This document shows positions 24,726-36,800 of a stretch of 64,000 nucleotides of DNA, in pieces; the stretch's first letter is position 1, and each line of letters opens with the position of its first letter. The translations under genes and the position numbers were made by a program. Under the pieces are notes generated by a model. That model had not been told where the DNA came from. It did no database searches and saw only the letters and a list, made by a program, of their open reading frames with translations. This DNA is from Impatiens glandulifera (lineage: Eukaryota; Streptophyta; Magnoliopsida; Ericales; Balsaminaceae). The stretch is from assembly GCF_907164915.1 (NCBI RefSeq), contig NC_061869.1:12236221-12300220 (forward strand), written 5' to 3'.

Positions 24726-25979
24726 TTATGAATAGTACGAGAAATGATGAGACAGTAATGGAGTGAAGTTGAAATCTAATTGGAGTAAAAAAAAAATCTC
24801 TAATGTTATGCATCATTACTCATATATAATTGATATTATGCACTATTTTTTTTTCTTAGAATCATTGTCATTACTCATTAGTGCATTTGTAATTTTAAAA
24901 TGTTACCTAACATGTGATTTTAATTTTATATTATAAATTAATTTATTATTAAAAAAATATACATAATTAAATATAAATATAGTAAGAATTAAAACATATA
25001 ATTAATCCATAAGTTCATGATACTATTATAAAATGATATAAAAATGTATTAAAACTATATAAGTAATATATGAAAAGACAAAATTATATTAAGATGATAG
25101 ACATCAACTATATTTTTTTCAATGACATTAATCTCTAGTTAGTAATTCTTAACAAATAGAAACTACTTTTTTTTAGATTATTTGAAATTATAATAATTCT
25201 AATTTGTTATTATAAAATATTTTGTAATATGTTTGCCTTATTTAAAAATACTTAATTTCTTTTGAAAAGTATCTATATGTATAATAATACTTTTTTTAAT
25301 AAATTGATATGCAACTCTTACATTTGTCAGCACTTCTCTTCTATAGACGTTTAATGATATACCAAATAATTTTACTTATAAGAGATACATTTATTAATTA
25401 TTATTATTATTTTGGTACAGTAACAAAGTATTTCGGTTATGACTTATTTAAAAAAATTGAATTATTTACAAAAGTTTAGTTGATTTTTAATTATTTTATA
25501 AATAAAAAAACATTAAACGAGATTAATTTACGATGAAAAAATAATTTAATTTTAAAATAAAATATATTTTAGTATTTTGTGAATGAATGGATTGATATAT
25601 TATATATTCAATGATAGATGTATCAAATGCTTTATTTTTATTTTTATTTAATTTTTGTAAAATTCCAAGGGATGAAAAATCTAAGCTTTTTTTTTTCGAC
25701 TTGCAAGAAACTTTAGTCTTGTTCATTTGAATTTTTCTTTTAAATATTTATATAATCAAATATATTTACATTAATTTTCATTAAATACATAACACAATTT
25801 ATTAACTAAAATATTAAAATATTTTAAATTAAGTTTTCTTTAATATTTTATCATTATACATTAATACTTTATAAAAAAAATTATAAAAATAAAATACTAA
25901 TCAAAATATTTTAAATAATTCAAAATTTATTTAAATAAATCAAACTTAAAAAACCATAATATAGTTGGCACGTACACAG

Positions 25980-26034
<55 letters not shown>

Positions 26035-26739
26035 AACTGCAAATGGGTGTTTGACTAGAAAAATAATATATATTAGAACGGTAATGAAATAAAACAAATG
26101 ATTGCATATTTCAAAAAAAAAAGTAATAAATTTTTTAATATGTAATATGCTAATTATATATACAAATGTTTTCCCAATTATTTCAGTTACTTACCCAAAC
26201 CATATATCATATAATGTTTCATCGATTTATACTCTATTTTAATCATATACACGGGGACTCTTATATATAAGATTGATTTCCTAATTTTAATTTATATCCG
26301 ATTATCAAATAGTGAAATTTGAAAAAAAAAAAAAAAAAAAAAAATTTACAGTCAGATTTGACCACACATTGAAATTATATGATTAAATATTCTCTTAATT
26401 AAGTAGTGTTACAAATCATAACAAAAAAAATGTCAAAACATCCAAATTTAATAAAATAAGAGTGAATATCTTGCAAAGATAGTGTTCATGACGAAATTTG
26501 ATAACGAGAAGAGAATGGAACTCTATTTTGGCATGACCTCTGGTTCGAGTATCATCTTATAATTCATAATAGTGTCTCTCTCTTATTCGAATAAAACGGA
26601 AATGTCAATTTGGGTATTGTCCAACAAGTAAAAATGGGGAATTAAATAACCTTCTGAGGGAAATTCCAGAAGGTACTAAGATCTTCGATACTTTGTTTTT
26701 CTGTTACCTTTAATAATTGTGAGGATTCTCGAGTTTGGA
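24726..26739. other. AT-rich intergenic DNA with microsatellites
   Basis: Holds a (TA)n run at 25986-26032 and a poly-A run of about 23 at 26321-26343. A weak B-box-like GGTTCGAGTATC occurs near 26541. No gene is supported; the open frames present are short and A/T-biased. Confidence 0.45.
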
Positions 26740-27420
26740 GAGTTGAAAATGAAAGTAGCTAGGTTTGACTCGGGATTAACATTGAATAATTTATGATAAA
26801 GGGGAGGTGGTTCCATGATCCAATTTAGTGTGGTCCACGAAAGTTATTTCTAGACACCAATTCATTTTGTGAGTGACGTTCAATGAAAGACTTAATTAAC
26901 ATGTGCGATCGAATTAAGAATTAAATGAATATCCCGGATCCCAACTGCCTTATTTGTATAGAAAATGAAGAGACCATTGACCATCTTTTTAGAGACTGTC
27001 CATTTGTTTCCTAGTTTTGGGTAAGTTCTCCACATCAATGAGTCTCCTTATCTTCCCAAAATAATGGATAGATATCAAGAAAATGGAAATCATAAAGACA
27101 AAGAGTAATGACTTTAGCTCAAATGTCTTCAATTGTTTTTTTACAAATATTGTTTATCATATTTGAATGAAAAGGAACGCAAGAGCATTTTCAAGGATTC
27201 GAAATGATGTGAAGTTTGTTTGGAATGAAATTATTTTTGATAGAAACTCATGATCACTCATTCGAACGTGGAGACGAATTTTTACTTGTGAAAAAAATTG
27301 CTTAATTTATCAGAAATGAACATTGCATCTGAGAAAGTTACAATTACTTCTGTTGTTTATGTTCTTCACTTTTAATCATTATTTTTCATCTTGGTTCATT
27401 CCACTTAAACTCTGGTAATC
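26740..27420 (+). pseudogene. LINE (non-LTR retrotransposon) remnant with zf-RVT domain
   Basis: At about 26926-27010 the plus strand encodes CLICIENEETIDHLFRDCPF, the CxxC...HLFxxC signature of the zinc-binding domain found after plant LINE reverse transcriptase. Just upstream a second frame gives FNERLINMCDRI-like residues usual before this domain, and downstream RKRNARAFSRIRND fits the LINE C-terminus. Frameshifts and stops separate the pieces, and the endonuclease and transcriptase domains are missing. Confidence 0.75.
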
Positions 27421-28466
27421 ATTTACTATTTTTGAATTTTTTATTTAATGATATTAAAAAGTTGAATAGCTTGAAAGTATTAGTGTGAAAACTTTTGGGT
27501 AATAATATACAAATATAAAAATTAATTTGTTTCTTATTAAATTACTCAAGTTATTGTCTCGTTATAACAAGTAGCAATGTCCCCTTATAACATGAAAACG
27601 ATAGATGAAACCCTGAAGCATTAATTAATTAGTCTATAATTCTTTTTTTAAGAATTGATTTATTGATTTGTTAGGATATTTTAAAAAGGCATGCACAATA
27701 TATTTTATCCCTTATAAGTTACTTAGAAAAGTGTATTGCTGAAAGCTATTGGTATTAAAATTTAATATCTAAATAAAAAATGAGAGGTGATTGAGACAAT
27801 TAAATTTATATTATATATATATATATATAATTATAATACAAAATTATTATTTATTTTTAATATAACCAGTTAAATATAAATAAGAATAAAATATGTTTTT
27901 TTTTCGAAAGCACTCTAATTTCGTGACTGGCACTAATTGTATATTCAAAATGTCTATATCACATATTAAAATAACTCAAATCGTTGAGAAGAAAGCTTAT
28001 AAATTACTCATGGTAAATTAAAATATTTATATAATGTAACATATATAAATTATATTTTAAATAAATACTTTCTAGGATGTAATATGGTATTTCTTGTTTT
28101 GAGTTTGTTTGATGTTGGGTTATTTGAATTTTGATTTTTTAAAAATAAATTAATTGTACAATGAAAAAAGAAGTTATTTAAAATTTTAATTTGTTAAATT
28201 ATTTTCTATATTTAAAAGTTAAATTTTATAAAATAAAAAAAAAATTGGTATTTTGATTATAAGAATTAAGTAATTCGATAATTAAATATATATATATATA
28301 TATAATATTATTTTTTTTTATTAAATAAATCCAAAATTTTAAAGATTCAATTGAATCCCATTACTTTGACAGTCCAACCACAGTTAGCTAGTTCTGTTTC
28401 TATGAAACTTCAGAAGAAAGAAAACAAAAGTTGCATATTTTGAGTTATATACTAATAGACTATTAA
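27421..28466. other. AT-rich intergenic DNA, nothing recognised
   Basis: Low-complexity sequence with a short TA tract at about 27813-27830 and no supported gene or element. Confidence 0.4.
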
Positions 28467-28630
28467 ATAGAAGAGAAATGATTGAGGAGAAAATTTTAAA
28501 TGAATAATTTGGCGTAATTTTGATTGGTCGAAAAAATAATAAAATTTATCTATTTTCTCTCTCCTCACCATTTATCATTTTTTCAATCAATAATATAACA
28601 CATCATTCCCTCCCTTATAACTCTTCTAAA
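28467..28630. mobile_element. MITE related to 19797-20027
   Basis: Left end AGAGAAATGATTGAGGAG and right end CATCATTCCCTCCCTTATAA show the same arms as the MITE in the CACTA element, with the interior TGATTGGTCGAAAAAAT. Target duplication was not identified. Confidence 0.5.
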
Positions 28631-28749
28631 TATAATTTTGTTTCAAAATAAATTAATTATCCATTTTTATTTTTAGCCAAATGTACTGATTATGATAATT
28701 AATGTTAATGTATATAAATTTAAATTATAATAATTATAATATGTAAATT

Positions 28750-29372
28750 GCTTTTCCCACTCTCCCTTATTCTCACCTGTCTAACTCCTTAATTAACTCA
28801 AAAATTATTTATTTATCCTTTCATTTTTATATATTTATCTTTCTTATCTTATTTATTTTATTTATTTTATTTTATTTAATTATTAAGTTTTTTATTATTA
28901 AATATAATTAATTAATTAATTTTTAATATTTTTTTTCTATTTTATTTATTTAATTAAAAATACAAAATATTATTATTTTTATATTAAAATATTTAAAATA
29001 TAAAATTGTGTCTTAATTTAATAAAATATAAATATTTAATATTTTATTATATTAATTATATATATATATATATTAAAATATTTATAAAAACAAGATTTGA
29101 ATGATTTAATTTTTTTATAAATAAAATTATTTATTAAATAATAATTTAATATTAAATATATTTTAAATAATTATAATATAAAAATAATAATATTTTGTAT
29201 TTTTAATTAAATAAATAAAGTTAAAAAAACATATTAAAAATTAATTAATTAATTATATTTAATAAAAAAACTTAATAATTAAATAAAATAAAAAAGATAA
29301 ATATATAAAAGTGAAATGGATAAATAAGTAATTTTGGAATTAATTAAGGAGCGAGGGTAAGGTGGGAATATA
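28750..29372. mobile_element. Long foldback element, arms of about 300 bp
   Basis: The left arm (CTTTTCCCACTCTCCC, then TTTATCTTTCTTATC, then TAATTATTAAGTTTTTT, then AATACAAAATATTATTATTT) is repeated in the same order on the minus strand from 29372 inward (ATTCCCACCTTACCC, TTTATCTTTTTTATT, TAATTATTAAGTTTTTT, AATACAAAATATTATTATTT). Nearly the whole element is two arms with a short AT centre near 29060. It has no coding capacity and would fold into one long hairpin if transcribed. Confidence 0.75.
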
Positions 29373-29939
29373 AAATATAAAACGGCGAAAAAAACACATC
29401 CCTTCTTCTAATATAAATATGACAGTTAATTAAGAATATAAGATAATTGACTTCAAATTTGGTTGTAACTGTGATTAAAAAAATATAAAACCTTCACGAT
29501 GCTACACATATATTTATCTTCTGGAATAGTTGACAACAATTCATAATTTTAATTAGATACAATGAAAGAAAAAGCCAGAAGATATTTTTCTTTGGTATAG
29601 ACTAGTTTCCAAAAGCTAGCTATATATATATATATATTTATATATTTATTTTTTGGTTTGAATCAGAGTTTATTTGTAAAAATAAGTTAGCCCAATTTTT
29701 AAAATTATGTATTTTAATTTAAAACGTATTTAATAAAAAATAAATATAAATTTTAATCTCTTAAAATAATTTTTAGTATAATAAGAATAAAAGTAAAAAT
29801 GTTGGAAATTCATTAATATTGTTAGTATAAGAGTAAAAGTAAGAAATATGAGACCTTATTAAATAAATAACTTATTAAATAAATATTAATAAAATAGTAA
29901 AGTATTGTTGATCTTTTTGGGTTGAAAAAAAAAATGGCA
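29373..29939. other. Intergenic DNA, nothing recognised
   Basis: AT-rich, with a short TA tract at about 29621-29636. No supported feature. Confidence 0.4.
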
Positions 29940-30090
29940 ACAAATTAAATATCTAACCCGTAAACCCATGGATGGGTTTGAACTTAGGAATTTAAGATTA
30001 TTATTCACCCGTAAACATATTGAAGAGTTCGAACCTAGGAATTTAAGATTATCATTCCCTCTTATTATCGTTAGACTAGAAAATATATTA
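29940..30090 (-). repeat. tRNA-derived SINE family B, copy with duplicated B-box segment
   Basis: On the minus strand TCTAACGATAATAAGAGGG is followed by TTAAATTCCTAGGTTCGAAC, and this second part recurs about 60 nt later as TTAAATTCCTAAGTTCAAAC. The first is close to the B-box consensus. It matches the head of copy 3 at 24645. Confidence 0.55.
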
Positions 30091-30714
30091 GGTTAAAAAA
30101 TAAATAATATAAATTTATTTTTTTTTTCTAATTATACTCTCATCAATTTATTAATCAATTGAAATATTAAATATCTTATATTTTTTTTTCAAAAATATAT
30201 TAATATTTTTTATTAATTTAAATAAAAAATCAATATAATATATATAAATGAGATGTGATTTGTTTAAGTCCAAATAATAGTAGGCGGAATAAACACGACT
30301 CCATCACTTATCTGTAATAAAAAACAAGTAAGGTACAATATAGACTTCTTAGTTTTTAATTCATACTCAAGATCCCACCCAACATGATATTCTATTAAAA
30401 AAAAACAAGACCTTTTAAGACAATATTCTCATAACAAAATAACAATCATTAATCATAAGATAATTCATATCTTGAAAACATATCCTAAACAAAAGATCAT
30501 CATAACTTTTTGAAAATCTCAACCAAAAATAATTAAATAATACATGATCCCTTGTCTTGTCTAAGAGAGCATTAAAACTTTAAATCATAATATAATTAAT
30601 TATTAATTATTTCTCAACAGTTTTAAAGGGAGTCAAGTTTTTATCATAATGATTTTGGTTTTACCTTATTTCACAATAATACATTCATATTCATACATTT
30701 GTAATGTTTTTTTA
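30091..30714. other. Intergenic DNA, nothing recognised
   Basis: AT-rich sequence leading to the MITE pair. No supported feature. Confidence 0.35.
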
Positions 30715-31668
30715 TACTATTTACAATCCAAAAACTTATTTTTAAATTTATTTTGGTGTAAATATAACATCAAATAATAATTCTCTTACAATTGAAAAAT
30801 CAATTTTTAAACCAAAAAAATATTTTTAAAATATTCTTTTTTACCTCAACTTTTATAACTTTTTAATATCACCACATGTGTTTTTACATTGTTATAAATT
30901 AAAACAACAATATTTTAATATAATCTATCATTTTAAATTTGATTATAAATTAATTATAAAAATTTATTAAAATTTTAAAAATTATAATATATATACTAAA
31001 AAAATATACACATGAAAAATAAAAAATTATTCGTATTTTTTTTATTATTGTAATATATTTTGTAATTTTTATAATTATATTTTGTATTTTATAATTTATA
31101 ATTTTTATAATTATATTTAAATACAAAATAAAATATGATAATACACAAAATAAAAATTATAAAAAAATGGTACAAAATAATAATAAAACAAACATTATTA
31201 AAAGAAAAAACATCATTCAATATTGTTCATTATTATAATTTTTTAACATTATTATAATTATTTTTTTAACATTATTATAATTATTTTTTTAACATTATTA
31301 TAATTTTTAAACATTATTATAATTTTTTAATATTATTATAATTATTTTAACACTATTATAATTTTTTTAATATTATTATAATTTTTTTAAACATTATTAT
31401 AAATTTATGTTATATAAATAAATTATTTTATATAAATAAATTTTATAAATAATTAAAATAATAAATTATATAATAAGTTTAATTTATGAAATGTACCTAC
31501 AAGTCTAGGGTTAAATAAAAAAATATGATATTAGCTAAGGTATAAATGCAAATATGGGATTGCAGGAGTGAAAAAATAGAAAATATTCATTTTGGGTTTG
31601 GGTATTGGTATTGGTTAGAGGAGAAAAAGAGATTTTGATATGAGTTTGGGGTTCGGTTGGAGATGGTC
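30715..31668 (-). mobile_element. PIF/Harbinger-like MITE, left member of a head-to-head pair
   Basis: The right end is GGTTGGAGATGGTC (to 31668) and the left end TACTATTTACAATCC (from 30715), flanked by TTA at 30712-30714 and 31669-31671. Its whole length aligns, inverted, with the neighbouring element at 31672-32371; for example CAACTTTTATAACTTTTTAA near 30848 is complementary to sequence near 32219. It carries extra tandem AACATTATTATAATT repeats (31200-31400). Non-coding. Confidence 0.75.
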
Positions 31669-31671
31669 TTA

Positions 31672-32371
31672 GAGCATCTCCAACCGTACTCCATACCCAA
31701 ACCTAAAATGGGTTTTCAATCATTTTTCTTCCAACCGAACACCCATTCTCAAACCCAAAATGGGTTTTTACCCATTTTCTCTCTCTTGCAAACGAAACGG
31801 TTCACAATCGCAATTTTTTTTTTCATTTTTAGTTCAACCACTAAACTTAGTTTATGTGTATTTTATACATTAAACTTATTTATATAATTTATTATTTTAA
31901 TTTATTTATATAATTTATTTATATAATATAAATTTATAATAATGTTCAAAATTAATAATAATGTTCAAAAAAAATTCTAATAATGTTTAAAAAATATTCT
32001 AATAATGTTTAAAAATTTTTTATAATAATGAAGAATATTTAATGATATTTTTTTTAATAATGTTTGTTTTTATCAAAACAGTATTATTTTATACAATGTT
32101 TATTATTTTTTGTGTATTATTGAATTTTTATAATTAATTTACAATCAAATTTAAAATAATAGGGTGATATTAAAATATTATGGTATAATTTATAACATTG
32201 AAAAATATATGACTGATATTAAAAAGTTATAAAAGTTGATGTAAGAAAGAATATTATAAGAATATTTTTTTGAGTTTGAGAATGAGTTTTTCGGTTGGAG
32301 AAAAATTATTGTTTGTTGTGACATTTACACAAAAATGAGTTTAAAATTTGATTTTTCGGTTAGAAATTGTC
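31672..32371 (+). mobile_element. PIF/Harbinger-like MITE, right member of a head-to-head pair
   Basis: Starts GAGCATCTCCAACCG and ends CGGTTAGAAATTGTC, with TTA at 31669-31671 and 32372-32374. A TTA target duplication and GAGCATCTCCAACC-like ends are typical of PIF/Harbinger-related MITEs in plants. It shares its left TTA with the element before it. A short frame at 31657-31887 crosses the junction and is not a gene. Confidence 0.8.
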
Positions 32372-33539
32372 TTAGACACGACAACATCCTATTTGGTGTT
32401 CTCTTTTTAAGACATTATATCAACATATTTAATTTGTACTCTCAATTATATTTTACTTAAATAAAACACTTACCTTTATTTACAAACTTATAGAAATGAA
32501 AGTAAGAGTTTGAGAATAAAATGATAAATATACATCATTATAACTTATTTGCTAAATAAATTTTTCATTTAGTAAAAAATTAAAACCAATTATATTTGTT
32601 AAATTAGTAAAAAAAATTTAACTAAAATTTATCAAATTTTATTTTTTTCATTCATTATTTTTTATATCAGAAAAACTTAGTGTGAAACCAAACAAATTGA
32701 AACAATCATAGTCTGAATATTTTACAATAAACTTTTAATAGTAAAAAAATATTCAGACTTCCCGTCAGAAAAGGAAGGTGCAACGGGATGGGAATTGAGC
32801 TAAATTCCCATATAAGTCCGATTCTATTTGATTATTTTAAAAACTCAAACTAAATTAATTTTATGATTAATTATTTCTTAAAATTTATTTTAATAACTAA
32901 AATACTAAAATATTTTTTAATTTAAATTATTATTTTATATTTTATTTATATATATCAATATCTTTAAGTCTTTTTACCTAAAATAATCATTACCTCCTCA
33001 AAATCATTATCAATAATTCAATTTTTCTCTTTCTTGATTTTCAAAAAAATCATAACCGAACAAGGCCTAAGAGTTTGTTTGATGTTACTTATTTAAGAAT
33101 TTTTATTGGATTTAAAAAAAACAATATTTAATAAAAAAAAGTAATTTATTTAAATTTTTAATTAGTTAAAATATTTATTTAAATTTATAAAAATAAAATA
33201 AATTATTTTAATTAATAAATTAAGTAATTGATAAAGATTAAAAAACAAAATAATATATTATACCTTTTTGACAAAGGTTGAAGCTTTTGTTTAGTTTGAA
33301 TTATATAACTAATCAAACATGATTTTACTTTTATTCTTATTCCTCACATTAAAAATATACTTACACATGTTAAATTATTATTTATTTAATATTTTAAGAT
33401 TATTTATCAAAAATTTTTATACTTTCTCAAAATTATTATTAAATCATTACAATTTAATTTTTAAAATAAAATCCAAACAAGTTGAAAAAAAATTGAGGTT
33501 CATCGGATAATGGGGTAAAAGTTGGATGATTTGATTGTG
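32372..33539. other. AT-rich intergenic DNA upstream of second CAT gene
   Basis: Contains a perfect-ended small inverted repeat at 32710-32759 (AGTCTGAATATT...AATATTCAGACT). No gene, RNA or element is recognised. Confidence 0.4.
32710..32759. repeat. Small inverted repeat
   Basis: AGTCTGAATATTTTAC and its complement GTAAAAAAATATTCAGACT face each other across about 15 bases. Could be a tiny foldback remnant. Confidence 0.7.
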
Positions 33540-33889
33540 GTGACATAGGTAGAGTAAATTGTGATGGTTTTTTCTTGGAAGCAACAATTATTATAGAGCA
33601 TCTTTCTCAATCGCGGGTCCTACTCCGCGTTTCCGAGTTTACTATAAGGCGAGGAAAGAATCGGCTTGTTGCTTCATCCACCCATCTCTCTATCTTTCAT
33701 CATCTTTCCCCAATCCCCCACGGGAATCTGTGAGAATCTCTGGGGATTGTGGGCTAGTTCATCGTTTTTCAGCTACCCATTTCTTCAATTACACAATCCC
33801 ACCTGCAAAATCTGTAATTATTTCTTGGGTTGATCTTAAAATTTGAGAAAATCGTAACCCATCAAAGGATTTTCTTGGACTTTACATTT
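33540..33889 (+). promoter_or_regulatory. Promoter and 5' leader of the second CAT gene
   Basis: Composition shifts sharply from AT-rich to mixed sequence at about 33590. A TATA-like ACTATAAGG lies at 33640-33648, followed by a pyrimidine-rich stretch (33670-33720) that is a plausible start region, giving a leader of about 200 nt before the ATG at 33890. The start site is inferred. Confidence 0.4.
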
Positions 33890-36800
33890 ATGGGTGTCGT
33901 TGCTGATTCTCAAACGGGTGGTGGTGGTGGTGATGGTGGAGGGGGGAAATGTTCAAGGGCTGGTGGGTTGAAGAGTTTGGTTAGAAGAAAGCAAGTTGAT
34001 TCAATTCATTCGAAATCTTCAAGCTCTGGTCATCATCAGTTAGCCAAGGCTTTAACTGTTCCTCATCTTATTGCTGTTGGTAATAATTCCTTCTTTTCAC
34101 TTTTGAATTCCTATAGTTTGTTTCAGATTTATCTGCTAAAATCCCCCATGTCTTGTTCTCATATGATTGATTAGGAGTTGGTTCAACCATTGGTGCCGGA
34201 GTTTACATTCTTGTTGGTACAGTAGCTAGGGAGCATTCTGGTCCGGCGCTCACCATTTCTTTTCTAATAGCTGGAATAGCTGCTGCTTTATCAGCCTTCT
34301 GCTATGCAGAGCTTGCAAGTAGATGTCCTTCAGCTGGAAGTGCCTATCACTATTCATACATATGTGTTGGGGAAGGGTAATAATTAATCTCTTCATTTTC
34401 GTCATTTCACTGTTGATAATCATGTAAATGATGTTTTTTAAACCTAAACAGTAATTTTCAATCCCATTTTTTAGAATTGAGGTTAGTAAATGACTTTGTT
34501 TATTTTGCAGAATTGCTTGGTTAGTTGGTTGGGGTCTCATATTAGAATATACTATTGGGGGTTCTGCGGTTGCTCGTGGTATATCACCCAATCTGGTATT
34601 GCACTCACTTGTTTCACCATAATACTAATGTAGTTATACTAATCTGTGTATGATTTGTCTCCAGCTGCTTAAGCTGTTGTTATCATTGTATGATTCCTCT
34701 GTTTTTGATTCTTTTGTTTCATACTTTGATTGAGTCTCATAGAAATGAAGCATTCAAGGTTTTAAAAAAAACTTGAGCTTTTGGAAAAATGGTGTTTAAG
34801 ATATTCTTTTCAACTTCTAAAGGGAAGACAAGAAGAGTGTTTAACATTTTGGCTGAAATCTTAGAGCTTGTTTGAGGAAGGGTTTCTTAAAAAAAATCTG
34901 GATTAAAAAAAGTATGATAAGGGATATGACATAATTGGGTTTTTTGCGTGTATTGTCCAATGTCCCCTTAGAATGGTAGGCGAAAAGATAAGACTTAGGC
35001 GATTCAAAATTTATACAAAAAATAGGAAGGGTATTTAGAAGATGATTTGATTAAATCCAAATAACTCATCATCAAACAAGTCCTTAGGTTTTGTTTCATA
35101 TGGATAATCTTGATTAAATCTGAGTATCCAACATCCCATCAATGAAAAAGAAGGGAATTTGGGTAATTTTCATATTTACCAAACAAGATCATTTGATAAT
35201 AATCAAATAATTAGATTATTTTCAAATGACTCGTTATCAAACAAGGCTTTAAGGGTTAACTTGTGTAACTTTTGTTTTTCTGCAATTTTGAATTATTTTC
35301 AGGCTGTGCTTTTCGGAAGTGCTGATAGTCTTCCATCTTTTCTAGCACGACATACAATTCCCGGGATGGATATTGTGGTTGACCCATGTGCAGCTATATT
35401 AGTTTGTATTGTCACAGCACTCTTATGTGTCGGAATTAAGGAGGTAGTTTGTTTATTAAACATTCCTAGTCATTACTTTGTAAAAACAAAATAATTATTA
35501 TGAAATCATATGATTCTTTCTCAGAGCACACTAGTACAAGGCATAGTCACAATAGCAAATGTATGTGCCATGTTTTTTGTGATAATTGCTGGTGGATATC
35601 TTGGTTGGAAAACTGGTTGGGCTGGCTATGAACTTCCTGTTGGGTAAAAGTTGCTGACTTTATATTATGTTTATATGTGTGTTGTCGTATACTTTAACTT
35701 ATTCTCGAACATTTTCCATGGTTAGGTACTTTCCTTTTGGAATGGATGGGGTGCTTGCTGGCGCTGGAACTGTCTTCTTTGCATATATTGGCTTTGATTC
35801 GGTTGCTAGCACTGCAGAAGAGGTATTGACTGTTGAGCCTATTTAGAAAATAGTTTTTTGCCACAATCATGATCCGGATTATAAAGTGATTTTTAGGTTC
35901 ATTTGGCATACAATTTGTTCTTTAATCGTGATTTTTCAAATCTAGACTTTTATTGATTCAAAATTTTCAAATTTGGTAAACATAACATTGGTATACAAAT
36001 GTATTTTTCAAATTATGATCAAGGATGAAAAAAAAATGATAACAAAACAGCCTATAATAAGCAAAGTTCTAATTATTTAGCTCTCTTGGCATGCAGTAGA
36101 CTGAAGCCACTTTTCAATCGACTATAGGGGTATTTGGTAACAGAAATTTAATGTTGATTATTATTTAGATTTTTTCTTGACTTCGTCATTCATTGTGGGA
36201 TCGATGGAGTTATTAAGAGTTGTAATTGATCAGCCTAGATATGTAGGATTTGTAGAAGAAATGTAGAAAGAAGAGAATGGCGTATGCCTTTTAGACGAGA
36301 TAAACCAAATTCTATCATGTTTCATTCATAACTCCAAATAATACATACTTTACTATTTATATGCTACTATTGCACTAACGAACTCAACTAATTACCATAC
36401 TACCCTTGTGCTTCTACTACTACTACAATAGTAAAAAATAAGTAAGTGATTGTATATTTTCATTTATTCAGGTGAAGAATCCTCAACGGGATCTTCCTTT
36501 GGGTATTGGTGCTGCTCTGTCCATATGTTGTACATTATACATGTTGGTTTCTAGTGTTATTGTTGGTTTAGTACCTTACTATGCTATGGATCCGGACACA
36601 CCCATATCTTCTGCATTTGCAAGCCACGGGATGAAGTGGGCAGAGTAAGCAAATAAGAGTAAAAATTGTATTGTATGTTTTTAGCATAATGTATAAGCTT
36701 TTGGCATCTGATTTGTGTTCGCTTCTTTTTTGTCCCTAGATATGTTATAACCCTTGGGGCTACTACGGCTCTTTGCTCCACATTAATGGGTTCGATCCTT

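Noticed and set aside
31657..31887. 76-codon frame across the MITE junction
   Set aside because: It begins in one MITE and continues in the other; not a gene.
33319..33510. 63-codon frame upstream of the second CAT gene
   Set aside because: A/T-driven Leu/Phe/Lys composition with no family match or promoter context; chance frame.
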